NCBI GenBank assembly: GCA_965205535.1 | Contig: CBDBHH010000005.1 | Location: 868,001 to 932,000 of the forward strand | Direction: 5' to 3' | DNA length: 64,000 nucleotides | Source of the DNA: UBA8079 sp965205535 | GTDB lineage: Bacteria > Pseudomonadota > Alphaproteobacteria > UBA6615 | Part shown: positions 28,099 through 37,390 of the stretch, in pieces | Numbering within the stretch: position 1 is the first letter of the stretch | Layout: every line of letters begins with the position of its first letter | Program-made: the position numbers and the translations under genes | The notes under the pieces: model-generated | Told to the model about the DNA's origin: nothing | What the model saw: only the letters and a program-made list of their open reading frames with translations | Databases searched by the model: none

Positions 28099-29409
28099 TT
28101 ATTCCGCCGCTTCGGCCATATCATGGCCTGCGTTGGCGGTAATCTCGTCGAGTGCAGGTTTCACGATCTCGTTGAATTCGGTCATGTTCTGGATGACCTT
28201 ATCCTTCGGCATCTGCGCGTAGTGATAGATCAGCGTGATGTACTCGGCCGGCATCGCCTCCCACTGCGCGACCAGCTGGTCGCGAACGGATTCGGCGGTG
28301 CCGATGCAATAAAGGCCAGAGTCGAGCATCGAGCCGATCACATCGGCCTCATCGAGCTTGCGACGGCCCATGGCGGCGTAGAAGTTCTTCCAGATATCGA
28401 AGTCATGGGCCATCACGGCATCGACCGCGGCATCGTAGCTTTCGGCAATCTGCAGCCAGCGCACGATGTTCTGGTTCTGGCCCGGAAGCCAGTTGAAGCC
28501 GTTCGCAGCCGCGGTTTCGGCATATTGCTTGCCGAGCGGGGCGGCCGTGCTGATGTCCGTGAAGTAAGTCGGGATGAAGCCCATCCGCGCGTTGTAGTCG
28601 ATCGTCTCGGGGCTACCGCTGCCCGACACGAAGACCGGCGGATGCGGGTCCTGGTAGGGCGACGGGCAAACGCTGACGTTCACCACGTTGTTGTTCTCGT
28701 CGACCTCATCCAGCGCACCGAGCCGCTGGGTCACGCCCACCTGGGCCAGCTGCCAATCGTCGACACCCGTGTCACCCGGATAGGGGATCTGCCAGGCGCT
28801 GCCCTGATGATTCATCGAATCCTGGGTCCAGGCCTTGAGCACGATCTCGATGTTCTCCTCGAACACGTCGCGGTTGTGCTGGTCGTTCTTGACGTCCTTA
28901 TCGGAGATCGTAAAACCGCTCTGCGCGAAACCGGCGCCGACAGCCGTCTGGTTGTTCTTGGCCGCCGTCGGCGACTTGGTCGAGGTGGTGCCGTAATGCT
29001 GGCCGAACACGTTGGTCCAGCGGCTCTGATAGCCGCGCGCAAAACCGACGAAGCTGCGACCCTGGGACAGGTGATCGATGATCGCTGTCTCTTCGGCAAC
29101 CCGGATCGGATTCTGGATGCTCATCACATAGCCAAGCTGACCAACGCGGACATTCTTGGTAATCGCGGCCCAGTAGGCGTCCATGATCGCCGGGGCCGGT
29201 CCAACCTCGTAGCCTTCCGACCAGAAGTGATGTTCGATCGTGGCGACACCCCAGAAATTGAGATTGTCAGCCGCCATGATGACCTCATGCCAGCCCTGGA
29301 CCGTCTCCTGATAGCGCTCCTTGTTGCGGCCGATCGGGCGCAGTTTCTCGCGCTCTTCTTCGCTTTCGGCGTGAATGACCGGATAGGTCTGGAGAATCGG
29401 TTTAACCAT
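28099..29409 (-). CDS. LLM class flavin-dependent oxidoreductase
   Basis: A 436-residue protein with the bacterial luciferase-like TIM barrel. The N-terminal half contains WGVATIEHHFWSEG, IRVAEETAIIDHLSQGRSFV and GFARGYQSRW, typical of the flavin-dependent monooxygenase group. An insertion between about residues 130 and 260 makes it longer than average. GGAGG lies six bases before the ATG at 29409. It probably uses reduced FMN; the substrate is unknown. Confidence 0.87.
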   Translation of the reverse strand: MVKPILQTYPVIHAESEEEREKLRPIGRNKERYQETVQGWHEVIMAADNLNFWGVATIEHHFWSEGYEVGPAPAIMDAYWAAITKNVRVGQLGYVMSIQNPIRVAEETAIIDHLSQGRSFVGFARGYQSRWTNVFGQHYGTTSTKSPTAAKNNQTAVGAGFAQSGFTISDKDVKNDQHNRDVFEENIEIVLKAWTQDSMNHQGSAWQIPYPGDTGVDDWQLAQVGVTQRLGALDEVDENNNVVNVSVCPSPYQDPHPPVFVSGSGSPETIDYNARMGFIPTYFTDISTAAPLGKQYAETAAANGFNWLPGQNQNIVRWLQIAESYDAAVDAVMAHDFDIWKNFYAAMGRRKLDEADVIGSMLDSGLYCIGTAESVRDQLVAQWEAMPAEYITLIYHYAQMPKDKVIQNMTEFNEIVKPALDEITANAGHDMAEAAE

Positions 29410-29520
29410 CGGAGCCTCCCAGGGCAGCATTCGTGATTGTAATTTGAACCCGTTCTAGCGCCTCAGAGCCCAAATCACCAATTATGTAAACTAATAATAT
29501 CCATAGATACTTCATATACC

Positions 29521-30954
29521 TCAGGCGCCGAAACGCGCCTTGATGGTCCCGAATGCCGCGCGCAGACCCTGGGCCTCGCCACCGGTCGGGCGCCCGGGCA
29601 GATTGCCGGTGTTCCACGCCATGATGTCGAAATGCGCCCACGGCACATCGTCATCGACGAACTCCTGCAGGAACAACGCCGCGGTAATGGCACCCCCGAA
29701 CGGCCCGTCGCTGGCGCTGGAAATATCCGCGACCTTGCTGTCGAGCAACTTGCGATAGGGCCTGTGCAACGGCAATCGCCACATCGGATCGGACGTGGCT
29801 GCACCTTGCTTTTCAAGATCGGCGTACAGCTTGTCGTCATTCGCAAACACGGCGGCCAATCCGGTACCGACGGCCACGCGCGCGGCACCCGTCAGGGTCG
29901 AAAAGTCCAGCAACATGTCGGGCTTCTCACGGCATGCCTCGGCCAGACAATCACCCATCACCAGACGACCCTCGGCATCCGTATTCGCATTCTCGACCGT
30001 GATCCCCTTGCGGGTTTGCAGGACATCCCAGGGCCGGTAGGCATTCCCGGCCACCGCATTCTCCACCGCTCCGATCAGCACGCGAAGGCGCACGGGGAGT
30101 TTCGCTGCCATGATCAACTGACCGAGCGCCAGCGCATGGGCCGCACCTCCCATGTCCTTCTTCATGCGCAGCATGCCGGCCGCGGGTTTGAGATCAAGCC
30201 CGCCCGTGTCGAAGCAAACACCCTTGCCGACGAGCGTCACCAGTGGGCCCTTCGTGCCCCAGCGCAAATCGATCAGCCGCGGCGCGTCATCGGAGGCGCG
30301 GCCAACCATGTGGATCATCGGGTAGTTCGCCTTCAACAATGCGTCGCCCGCTATGACGCGAACCCGCGCCTTGTATTTGCGGCCGACCTTGCGGGCTTCA
30401 CCGGTCAGCTCCGACGGCCCGAGATCTTCGGCGGGGGTGTTGATCAGGTCGCGCAGCAATGTCGTCGCATCGAGCATCTGGCGAACGCCAACCTGATCGG
30501 CATCCCCCGGCCATACAAGATCGGGGCGGGTGATGCGCGCTGCCCGGTACCGGGTATACTCATAGGAAGCGAACCCCCAGCCAAGTGCGGCATCGTTCGC
30601 CATGGCCTTCGACACGCGCCCGGCGATCCGATAGCTGCCCGCCGGCAACCGGGCCGCAAGCGTCGACCACGACCACATATCCGTATCCTTGCCGGTGACG
30701 AACACGGCGCCCTTCATGCCGCCTTTCTCGTTCGGGAGCATGGCCCAGTCGCCCGGGCGCCCGGAAAACCCGGTTTTTTCAAGCCAGCCGCGCTGGGCTG
30801 TCGTCAGCTCCTTGCGCCAGGCGGTGACGCGTTGACTGTCGAGCACGGTCAGGGTGAGCGTATCCTTGCGCGGCCGGGAAATCAGATTGTGGGGCACGGC
30901 TTGATCCTCGTCGATGCGAATGTCTGTTCCGCGAGACTTTGCCTGAGCCACCAA
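29521..30954 (-). CDS. M17 leucyl aminopeptidase family protein
   Basis: A 477-residue peptidase. Catalytic and metal residues are visible in GKGVCFDTGGLDLKP, MKKDMGGAAHAL and the family signature NTDAEGRL, followed by FSTLTGAARVAVG. These place it in the two-metal M17 family, which removes N-terminal residues from peptides. The N-terminal domain (first about 150 residues) is divergent, as in the PepB/YP-type subgroup. It is separated from the luciferase-like gene by 111 AT-rich bases. Confidence 0.9.
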   Translation of the reverse strand: MVAQAKSRGTDIRIDEDQAVPHNLISRPRKDTLTLTVLDSQRVTAWRKELTTAQRGWLEKTGFSGRPGDWAMLPNEKGGMKGAVFVTGKDTDMWSWSTLAARLPAGSYRIAGRVSKAMANDAALGWGFASYEYTRYRAARITRPDLVWPGDADQVGVRQMLDATTLLRDLINTPAEDLGPSELTGEARKVGRKYKARVRVIAGDALLKANYPMIHMVGRASDDAPRLIDLRWGTKGPLVTLVGKGVCFDTGGLDLKPAAGMLRMKKDMGGAAHALALGQLIMAAKLPVRLRVLIGAVENAVAGNAYRPWDVLQTRKGITVENANTDAEGRLVMGDCLAEACREKPDMLLDFSTLTGAARVAVGTGLAAVFANDDKLYADLEKQGAATSDPMWRLPLHRPYRKLLDSKVADISSASDGPFGGAITAALFLQEFVDDDVPWAHFDIMAWNTGNLPGRPTGGEAQGLRAAFGTIKARFGA

Positions 30955-31043
30955 AACGTATCAACGCGCCGGTTTACGGATTTGCTTCAATAATTCGAGC
31001 GAAGACACTAGGCTCCCGCCTCGAACGGAGACGGGAAAGAAGA

Positions 31044-31457
31044 ATGGCCTTGACTGAGAACGACCTGATCGGCGCCTGGACTCTCGACGAGATGTACGCC
31101 GAGAGCGAGGACGGCACCCGCAGCCATCCGATGGGCCGAGATGGCAGCGGCATGATCATGTACACCCCCGATGGTTACATGTCCGCGATCACCCATTTTG
31201 CCGATCGATTCTTGCCGGCCGACCGCCCCAGCGACGAGGAACGCGCCGAGGCCTTCTCGAGCTATTTCAACTATTCGGGCACCTGGAGCCTCGAGGACGA
31301 CATCGTGACACACACGCTTATGCATGCGCTGGATCCGAACATGGTCGGCATGTCGCTGTCGCGAGAGATCACAAAGGATGGCGGCAGAATGATCTTTTCC
31401 GGTCTCGGGCCGGACGGGGTCACGCGTCAGTTCATTATCTGGAAACGCCCCGTTTAA
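31044..31457 (+). CDS. Lipocalin-like domain protein
   Basis: A 137-residue protein starting LIGAWTLDEMYAESEDGTRS and including GMIMYTPDGYMSAI and YSGTWSLEDDIVTH. This matches the small bacterial lipocalin-like (Lipocalin_5) family, predicted beta-barrels of unknown ligand. There is no signal peptide, so it is probably cytoplasmic. A purine-rich AAAGAAG precedes the ATG. Confidence 0.8.
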   Translation: MALTENDLIGAWTLDEMYAESEDGTRSHPMGRDGSGMIMYTPDGYMSAITHFADRFLPADRPSDEERAEAFSSYFNYSGTWSLEDDIVTHTLMHALDPNMVGMSLSREITKDGGRMIFSGLGPDGVTRQFIIWKRPV

Positions 31458-31551
31458 CGCACAAAACTTGTGAAAATCCGGAGATTGACCGTTCCGAACG
31501 CGGCCAATAGGTTCGCGCTCACACAATGAAGACAGGGAAGAGATATCTCAG

Positions 31552-32190
31552 ATGATCGAATTTTACACTTTCTTCACGCCGAACGGCCGCAAGGTCGCGA
31601 TCATGCTCGAGGAAACGGGAATCGAGTACAACACCCACACGATCCATATCGGCAAGGACGAGCAGTTCGACCCCGAATTTCTGAAGATCAGCCCGAACAA
31701 CAAGATTCCGGCGATCGTCGACCGCGACAACAACGACTATTCGTTGTTCGAGACGGGCGCGATCCTGCTGTATCTCGCCGAGAAGACCGGCAAATTCCTG
31801 AACACCAACGATCGCGACGCCTACTGGCGCACGATGGAATGGCTGATGTGGCAGATGGGCGGCTATGGCCCGATCCTCGGCCAGGTCCATCACTTCACGA
31901 AATACAACCCCGACGCCTCCGAGTATGCCCGCAAGCGCTACGAGGATGAGGCGCGACGCCTGTACGGTGTCCTCGACAAACGCCTCGAGGGCCGCGATTT
32001 CATCGTCGATGAGTATTCCATCGCCGACATGGCATGCTGGCCCTGGGCCGCGCGCCACAACTGGCAGGAAATCGATCTGAACGACTATCCAAACGTGCGT
32101 CGCTGGTACATGACCATGCTGGACCGCCCGGCTGTCCAACGTGCCTGGAATGTTCCGGAAAACGATCAGCCCTTGCCGATCCCCGAGTAG
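31552..32190 (+). CDS. Glutathione S-transferase, Nu-class-like (YfcG/YghU type)
   Basis: A 212-residue GST. The N-terminus FYTFFTPNGRKVAIMLEETG, with TPNG in place of a Ser/Tyr nucleophile, is typical of the Nu class, whose members bind glutathione disulfide and act as disulfide reductases. NNKIPAIVD and LFETGAILLYLAEKTGKF complete the glutathione site. A strong terminator follows 20 bases past the stop. Confidence 0.92.
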   Translation: MIEFYTFFTPNGRKVAIMLEETGIEYNTHTIHIGKDEQFDPEFLKISPNNKIPAIVDRDNNDYSLFETGAILLYLAEKTGKFLNTNDRDAYWRTMEWLMWQMGGYGPILGQVHHFTKYNPDASEYARKRYEDEARRLYGVLDKRLEGRDFIVDEYSIADMACWPWAARHNWQEIDLNDYPNVRRWYMTMLDRPAVQRAWNVPENDQPLPIPE

Positions 32191-32210
32191 GGAAACCAAA
32201 TTCCGAATCG

Positions 32211-32237
32211 AAACCGGCGCCCCTTGGGCGCCGGTTT
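32211..32237. terminator. Strong bidirectional terminator hairpin
   Basis: A perfect 12-base-pair stem (AAACCGGCGCCC with GGGCGCCGGTTT) closes a three-base CTT loop. It lies between the ends of the convergent Nu-class GST and cysH genes, six bases before the cysH stop codon, and reads as a terminator in either direction; the A/T ends of the stem supply the short U-tract. Confidence 0.88.
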
Positions 32238-32242
32238 TGCGT

Positions 32243-32974
32243 TCAGCCCCACTTGTTGCCGTGGATGCCGCACTCGGTCTTGTCGACGCCGTCCCAACGG
32301 CCGGCGCGCGGGTCCTCGCCGGGCTTCACGGCACGGGTGCAGGGATGGCATCCGATCGACAGATAACCAAACTCCCACAGTGGATGGCGGGGCAGATCAT
32401 GGCGTTCGAAATAGGCCTCCACATCGTCCGGCGACCAGCCAGCGAGCGGATTGATTTTCACGCGCTTACTCTCGACCTCCACGACCGGCAAGGTAATGCG
32501 CTGGCCTCCCTGGAACCGTTTACGGCCCGTGATCCAGGCATCGAACCCCTCGAGTGATCGTTCCATCGGTACGACCTTGCGCAGCCGGCAACAGGCTTCT
32601 GGATCGGACTTCCAAAGCATGCCATCGGGATCCGCCTTGGTGATGTCCTGCACGTTCGGGCGCTGAACCCGAACATTGGTCAGCCCCAGGCGTTCCGAGA
32701 GCGATTCCTGATACTGGAGGGTCTGCGCGAAAAGCTGCCCGGAATCGAGAAAAATCACCGGGGTTGCGGGATCTATCGAGGCGATCATGTGCAGGACGAC
32801 AGCCGATTCTGCGCCGAACGATGACAGCGCGGCGACCCGGAACGGGAACACATCCTCGATCGCCGCCTGCAAGACCTTGTCGCCGGCGCCATCCGGCACC
32901 AGATTCATCAGCCGGGCGGCGCGCATATGGGCCGCGTTATGTGATTGCGAAGGTGCCTCGAATTCGCCGCGCAT
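32243..32974 (-). CDS. cysH: Adenylyl-sulfate (APS/PAPS) reductase, Fe-S type
   Basis: A 243-residue thioredoxin-dependent reductase that makes sulfite from activated sulfate. SSFGAESAVVLHM is the PP-loop-like nucleotide site. The Cys pairs CCRLRK and GCHPCTR should hold a [4Fe-4S] cluster, which favours APS over PAPS as substrate, and the catalytic Cys lies in TECGIHGNKWG at the C-terminus. It is the last gene of the cysG-DUF2849-cysI-DUF934-cysH operon, four bases after the DUF934 gene. Confidence 0.94.
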   Translation of the reverse strand: MRGEFEAPSQSHNAAHMRAARLMNLVPDGAGDKVLQAAIEDVFPFRVAALSSFGAESAVVLHMIASIDPATPVIFLDSGQLFAQTLQYQESLSERLGLTNVRVQRPNVQDITKADPDGMLWKSDPEACCRLRKVVPMERSLEGFDAWITGRKRFQGGQRITLPVVEVESKRVKINPLAGWSPDDVEAYFERHDLPRHPLWEFGYLSIGCHPCTRAVKPGEDPRAGRWDGVDKTECGIHGNKWG

Positions 32975-32978
32975 GAGC

Positions 32979-33500
32979 TTACCCACTCGTCCCGTTCGAG
33001 AATGCACGCGAAGGATGATTGCGCGTCGCGGCAGCCGATTGACGGCGGTCTGATGCGGTCTGATAGACGATATCGATCTCGTCGAACGCCTTGAGCGCCT
33101 CGGCAGCTTCCGTGCCACCGGAATATTCGAAACTGTCGAATCCGCAGCGCTCCAGGAACGCCAGCTGATCGCGCAGAATATTGCCGACGGCGCGCAACTC
33201 GCCGGTGAAGCCGAAACGTTCACGCAACAGGCGCGCGGTCGAATAGCCCCGGCCGTCCTTGAACTGGTTGAACGGCACGGCGATGAGGTCCAGCCGATCG
33301 ACATCCGCAACGAGGCTCTCGGCCGCCGTGTCGCTGTCGAGCCGCACCCCGATCGGTGCGTTGCGGCCGGATAGTTCACCGCGTTCGGCCAGCCAGCGAT
33401 CGCGCGATACGATCGCACCACCCTCCGCCGGCACGGGTGCGCCATCCTCAATATATTGCCACCTGTCCTCGGACAGTTCGCGGTCCCTAATTAACGCCAT
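32979..33500 (-). CDS. DUF934 protein of the sulfite reduction operon
   Basis: A 173-residue DUF934 family protein (LDLIAVPFNQFKDGRGYSTA; FTGELRAVGNILRDQLAFLE). Members are almost always encoded beside sulfite reductase and are thought to help sulfite reductase or its electron supply, but no reaction is established. The ATG at 33500 lies inside the 3' end of cysI, with a 14-base overlap in another frame, so the two are translationally coupled. Confidence 0.9.
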   Translation of the reverse strand: MALIRDRELSEDRWQYIEDGAPVPAEGGAIVSRDRWLAERGELSGRNAPIGVRLDSDTAAESLVADVDRLDLIAVPFNQFKDGRGYSTARLLRERFGFTGELRAVGNILRDQLAFLERCGFDSFEYSGGTEAAEALKAFDEIDIVYQTASDRRQSAAATRNHPSRAFSNGTSG

Positions 33501-35142
33501 AGAGAGCCTCCTTGAACGGATCGGCACCGAGCCGACGATAGGTATCGAGAAAACGTTCACCGTCGGACCGCACAGCCAGATAGGCGTCGACCAGGGTCTC
33601 GATCGCATTGACCACCTTGTTGTAGGGAAAGGCGGGACCGACGATATCGCCGAGGCTGGCATCCTCCGCGCCACTGCCACCGAGGGTGATCTGGTAATAT
33701 TCCTCACCCTTCCGGTCGACGCCGAGTATGCCGATATGGCCGACATGATGGTGGCCGCAGGCATTGATACAGCCGGAAATTTTCAGCTTGAGCTCGCCGA
33801 TATCATGCTGGCGATCGAGATCCGCGAAACGCTCGCTGATCTCTTGCGCCAGGGGGATCGATCGGGCATTCGCCAGCGCACAGTAATCCATCCCCGGGCA
33901 CGCGATCATGTCGCTGACAAGCCCCAGGTTCGGGGTGTGCAGATCATAGGCTTTCAGGGTTTGCCAAACCGCATACAGCTCATCCCGACGCACATGCGGG
34001 AGCACGAGATTCTGTTCGTGGGTGACACGAATTTCCGAGAAGCTGAAACGCTCTGCCAACGCGGCGACCGCATCCATCTGCTCCGCCGAGGCATCACCCG
34101 GAACGCCGCCAATGGGCTTCAGTGAGATATTGGCGATGGCGTAGCCGTCAGCCTTGTGCGGCGCGACGTTGGTGTCCACCCAATGGGCGAACTCCGCATC
34201 CTCGGCAATATGGCGAGACAGGGTTTCGGCAGAGTCCTCGGCCTTGTCATAGAGCGGCGGACTGAAGAAGGCCGCGATGCGTTCGCGCTCACCAACAGGC
34301 AAGTCCACCGCGGTGTCGCGAATGTTCTCCCACTCGCGTTCGACCATCTCGGTGAATTTCTCGACACCGGTCTCGTGCACCAGAATCTTGACGCGCGCCT
34401 TGTACATATTGTCGCGGCGGCCGATCTGGTTGTAGACCCGCAAGACCGCCTCCAGATAGGAAAGGAGATGGCGCTCCGGCAGGAAGCCACGGATGGTCGG
34501 GCCGACCATCGGCGTGCGTCCGAGGCCACCACCGACAATCACTTCGAAGCCCAGCTCACCGGCCGTGTTCCGTTTTGCGATCAACCCAATATCATGGACC
34601 TTCACCGCAGCACGGTCAGTCTCGGCGCCGGTAACAGCGATCTTGAACTTGCGCGGCAGGAATGTGAATTCCGGATGCAGGGTGGACCATTGGCGGATGA
34701 TCTCGGCATGAATGCGCGGGTCGATCACCTCGTCCGCAGCAACGCCGGCATACTGGTCAGCGGTGACATTGCGAATACAATTGCCGCTGGCCTGCAGCGC
34801 GTGCATTTGCACGCTGGCGAGCTCTGCCAGGAGGTCGGGAAGCTCCTCGAGCTTCGGCCAGTTGTACTGCAGGTTCTGACGGGTCGTGAAATGGCCGTAG
34901 CCGCGGTCATATTTGCGTGCGATCCAGGCGAGCTTGCGGAGCTGTTCGGCCGAAAGGGTGCCATAGGGAATTGCGGCCCGCAGCATGTAGGCATGCAACT
35001 GAAGATAGACACCGTTCATCAGGCGGAGCGGCTTGAACTCGTCCTCGCTCAGTTCCCCGGCAATGCGGCGGCGAACCTGGTCGCGAAACTGATTGACGCG
35101 CTGGTCAACCAGGGTTTGGTCGATTTCATCGTAAATATACAT
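33487..35142 (-). CDS. cysI: Nitrite/sulfite reductase, siroheme hemoprotein subunit
   Basis: A 551-residue enzyme that reduces sulfite to sulfide by six electrons. The siroheme/[4Fe-4S] cysteines are in MIACPGMDYC and KISGCINACGHHH, and the substrate-site arginine region FTTRQNLQYNW and ASGNCIRNVTAD is intact. Two ferredoxin-like repeats are evident. No CysJ flavoprotein is nearby, so electrons probably come from ferredoxin or another reductase. The operon context supports sulfite rather than nitrite as the substrate. Confidence 0.93.
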   Translation of the reverse strand: MYIYDEIDQTLVDQRVNQFRDQVRRRIAGELSEDEFKPLRLMNGVYLQLHAYMLRAAIPYGTLSAEQLRKLAWIARKYDRGYGHFTTRQNLQYNWPKLEELPDLLAELASVQMHALQASGNCIRNVTADQYAGVAADEVIDPRIHAEIIRQWSTLHPEFTFLPRKFKIAVTGAETDRAAVKVHDIGLIAKRNTAGELGFEVIVGGGLGRTPMVGPTIRGFLPERHLLSYLEAVLRVYNQIGRRDNMYKARVKILVHETGVEKFTEMVEREWENIRDTAVDLPVGERERIAAFFSPPLYDKAEDSAETLSRHIAEDAEFAHWVDTNVAPHKADGYAIANISLKPIGGVPGDASAEQMDAVAALAERFSFSEIRVTHEQNLVLPHVRRDELYAVWQTLKAYDLHTPNLGLVSDMIACPGMDYCALANARSIPLAQEISERFADLDRQHDIGELKLKISGCINACGHHHVGHIGILGVDRKGEEYYQITLGGSGAEDASLGDIVGPAFPYNKVVNAIETLVDAYLAVRSDGERFLDTYRRLGADPFKEALYGVN

Positions 35143-35155
35143 GCGGCTGTTTCCT

Positions 35156-35482
35156 CTATGCGCCGGTATCGTGCGCGCCCGCCTCGGGCACGTAACTTTG
35201 CTTGCTCAGATCGGGCCGCACACTGGGCCCGGTCGCGCGAATGAACTCCCGGTACTTGATCGGGCGAACCTCGCCGTCGATTTCAGCCACATCGATCAGG
35301 TAGGGGTCGACAACCACCCGATCCTGCTCGGCCTGCTTCGCTTCCCGGAGCATTGCGTCCGCGGTGGTCTTGTCCATCGCGATCACGCTGCCCGAAATCA
35401 ATTCCGACCATCCATTGTCCGCGGTCAGGTAGACGACGAGTCCGTCGCCCAGCCGATTTGCGGAAATCACTTGCTGTGTCAT
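35156..35482 (-). CDS. DUF2849 protein of the sulfur operon
   Basis: A 108-residue DUF2849 protein (VISANRLGDGLVVYLTADNG; VDPYLIDVAEIDGEVRPIKY). The family occurs almost only between cysG and cysI in Alphaproteobacteria, and its role is unknown. Spacing of 12-13 bases on both sides shows it belongs to the operon. Confidence 0.92.
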   Translation of the reverse strand: MTQQVISANRLGDGLVVYLTADNGWSELISGSVIAMDKTTADAMLREAKQAEQDRVVVDPYLIDVAEIDGEVRPIKYREFIRATGPSVRPDLSKQSYVPEAGAHDTGA

Positions 35483-35494
35483 CTCTTTCTTCTC

Positions 35495-36916
35495 CTAGAC
35501 GGCCCGGGCAGTCGGGACACCTGCCATGTCAAATGCGAGGTCGCGTGCGGCATCAGCCAACGCCGCCACCTCACCAATCACGATCAGAGCCGGCGCGCCC
35601 ACCCGCGCGCTACGCACCAGCGACGGCACGGTTTCGAGGGTGCCGACAATGACCCGTTCATCTGGGCGCGTACCGTTCTCGATGATGGCGATCGGGGTCT
35701 CGGGTGCGCGGCCATGCTTCAACAATTGCTCGGCGAGACTGCCGGCACGCGACACGCCCATATACACAACCAGGGTGTGGCGTGGGCCGGACAAGGCCGA
35801 CCAGTCGACATCGGGGTCTCCATCCACACCGTGGCCGGTCACGAAGGTAACGGCAGATGCGTGATCACGGTGGGTAAGCGGCAGCCCGGCCGATGCGGCG
35901 CATCCGGTCGCCGCCGTAATCCCGGGGATCACCGCGGCACTAACGCCCGCCGCAAGCAGACGCTCCAGCTCTTCACCGCCACGCCCGAACACGAACGGAT
36001 CGCCACCCTTCAGACGTACGACGCGCCGTCCGGCGCGGGCCTGGGAAACCAGAAGGTCGTTGATCTGATCCTGGGGTACGGAATGATTGGAGCGCGCCTT
36101 GCCGACATAGATTCGCTCCGCATCGCGGCGCACGAGATCGAGAATTCCGTCGCCAATAAGGCGGTCATAGACCACGAGATCGGCATCCTGCATCACCCGC
36201 AGGGCCTTTACCGTAAGCAGTTCGGGATCTCCGGGACCCGCACCGACGATATCGACATGACCGGTCGCGGGCGTGTTGCTCTGCCGCCGGTTGATGCGCG
36301 ACAGCATCGCCTCACGCGCGGCCGGCTCCCGCCCCGCCAGCACATCACGGGCGATGGGGCCGTCCACGATGTCTTCCCAGAGCCGCCGGCGGGCATCGAA
36401 ACTGTCAAACTTCGCCTTCACCGCGCCGCGGAAACTATGCAGGAAACGCGCGAGCCGGCCGAGGTTGGCGGGCAGAAGTGTTTCGATCTGTTCACGAAGA
36501 CGCCGCGCCAGAACCGGAGATGTGCCATTGGTAGAAATACCGATGGTGACCGGTGAACGATCGACAATCGAAGGAACAATGAAAGATGAAAGCTCCGGTC
36601 GGTCGACGATATTGACCGGAATTGCCGCCGCGCGGGCAGCAACAGAGATATCGTCGTCGGCGTCTCGGTCACCCGTCGCACCGATCACGAGGGTCATCCT
36701 CGTCACATCGGCGGGATCGAACTTGCGGCGCTCCCAACGGACACGCCCTGCCTCAACCCAATCTGTAACGGCATCCAGCCCGGAAGGCGCGACGATACGG
36801 ATATCCGCGCCCGCAGCAAGAAGCAGGCGCGCCTTCGCAACAGCGGCCTCGCCAGCACCGACCAGCAGGACCGGACGGGCGTGGAGACGAAAGAAGAGCG
36901 GCAGGTTTTCCATCAT
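35495..36916 (-). CDS. cysG: Siroheme synthase (dehydrogenase/ferrochelatase + uroporphyrinogen methyltransferase)
   Basis: A 473-residue bifunctional protein. Residues about 1-205 are the NAD-dependent precorrin-2 dehydrogenase/ferrochelatase (LFFRLHARPVLLVGAGEAAV; SIVDRSPVTIGISTNGTSPV). Residues about 218-455 are the SAM-dependent methyltransferase (VDIVGAGPGDPELLTVKAL; RLKGGDPFVFGRGGEE; VIPGITAATGCAA). It supplies siroheme for CysI and heads the operon. The AT-rich gap just upstream carries a 12-bp palindrome that may be an operator. Confidence 0.96.
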   Translation of the reverse strand: MMENLPLFFRLHARPVLLVGAGEAAVAKARLLLAAGADIRIVAPSGLDAVTDWVEAGRVRWERRKFDPADVTRMTLVIGATGDRDADDDISVAARAAAIPVNIVDRPELSSFIVPSIVDRSPVTIGISTNGTSPVLARRLREQIETLLPANLGRLARFLHSFRGAVKAKFDSFDARRRLWEDIVDGPIARDVLAGREPAAREAMLSRINRRQSNTPATGHVDIVGAGPGDPELLTVKALRVMQDADLVVYDRLIGDGILDLVRRDAERIYVGKARSNHSVPQDQINDLLVSQARAGRRVVRLKGGDPFVFGRGGEELERLLAAGVSAAVIPGITAATGCAASAGLPLTHRDHASAVTFVTGHGVDGDPDVDWSALSGPRHTLVVYMGVSRAGSLAEQLLKHGRAPETPIAIIENGTRPDERVIVGTLETVPSLVRSARVGAPALIVIGEVAALADAARDLAFDMAGVPTARAV

Positions 36917-36945
36917 TACACACTTATTTTTTGTGTATTAATACA
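36917..36945 (-). promoter_or_regulatory. Candidate operator upstream of cysG
   Basis: Directly before the cysG start, in a notably AT-rich stretch, TGTATTAATACA (36934-36945) is a perfect 12-bp palindrome. An overlapping inverted repeat pairs TACACA (36917-36922) with TGTGTA (36932-36937). Such symmetry is expected for a dimeric repressor or activator site controlling the sulfur operon; the regulator is not identified. Confidence 0.45.
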
Positions 36946-37127
36946 TTCAACATATAACTACGTCATTAAAACACAGAGTCCAGTCTATTTTCGTGAAAAT
37001 GGTGGCGAGCCTCGGAAACAAAGGCGTTCCGGGTCGTCACAGGTTGAAACATGAATATCCCGGGCAAACCGGCCAGCTCACAATTCTGTGGTTGGCCATC
37101 ACGCCCGCCACGCCCCACCTGTCCCCC

Positions 37128-37310
37128 ATGATGAAAAATCTGACGACGCAAAACCCGAAACCCCGCCGATCGCTGATTGTTGGCGCGGCCCTCTTCTCCC
37201 TCCTGGCACTGAGCGCTTGCGCCGGCGCCGGCACCACGGATGGCGGCAAAACAGAGCTCGACCTGCGCGACTTCGATCGCGGGCTTCAAGACACGCTCGG
37301 CGGCGCTTAG
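37128..37310 (+). CDS. Small putative lipoprotein
   Basis: A 60-residue peptide with basic N-terminus (NPKPRRS), hydrophobic core (LIVGAALFSLLALSAC) and a lipobox LSAC followed by AGAG, then a short polar tail. This is the architecture of a minimal outer-membrane lipoprotein. Two adjacent ATG codons at 37128 and 37131 could serve; no strong ribosome site is seen. No homologue is recognised, so it remains tentative. Confidence 0.45.
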   Translation: MMKNLTTQNPKPRRSLIVGAALFSLLALSACAGAGTTDGGKTELDLRDFDRGLQDTLGGA

Positions 37311-37390
37311 CCTTCGATATTCGACGTGACTTGACGCCCCCGGGCCGGCTGCTGCACATCTCGGTGCAAGCCAATTACGGGGGAATACGC

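Noticed and set aside
34156..35244. Plus-strand open frame opposite cysI
   Set aside because: Shadow of a well-conserved reductase gene.
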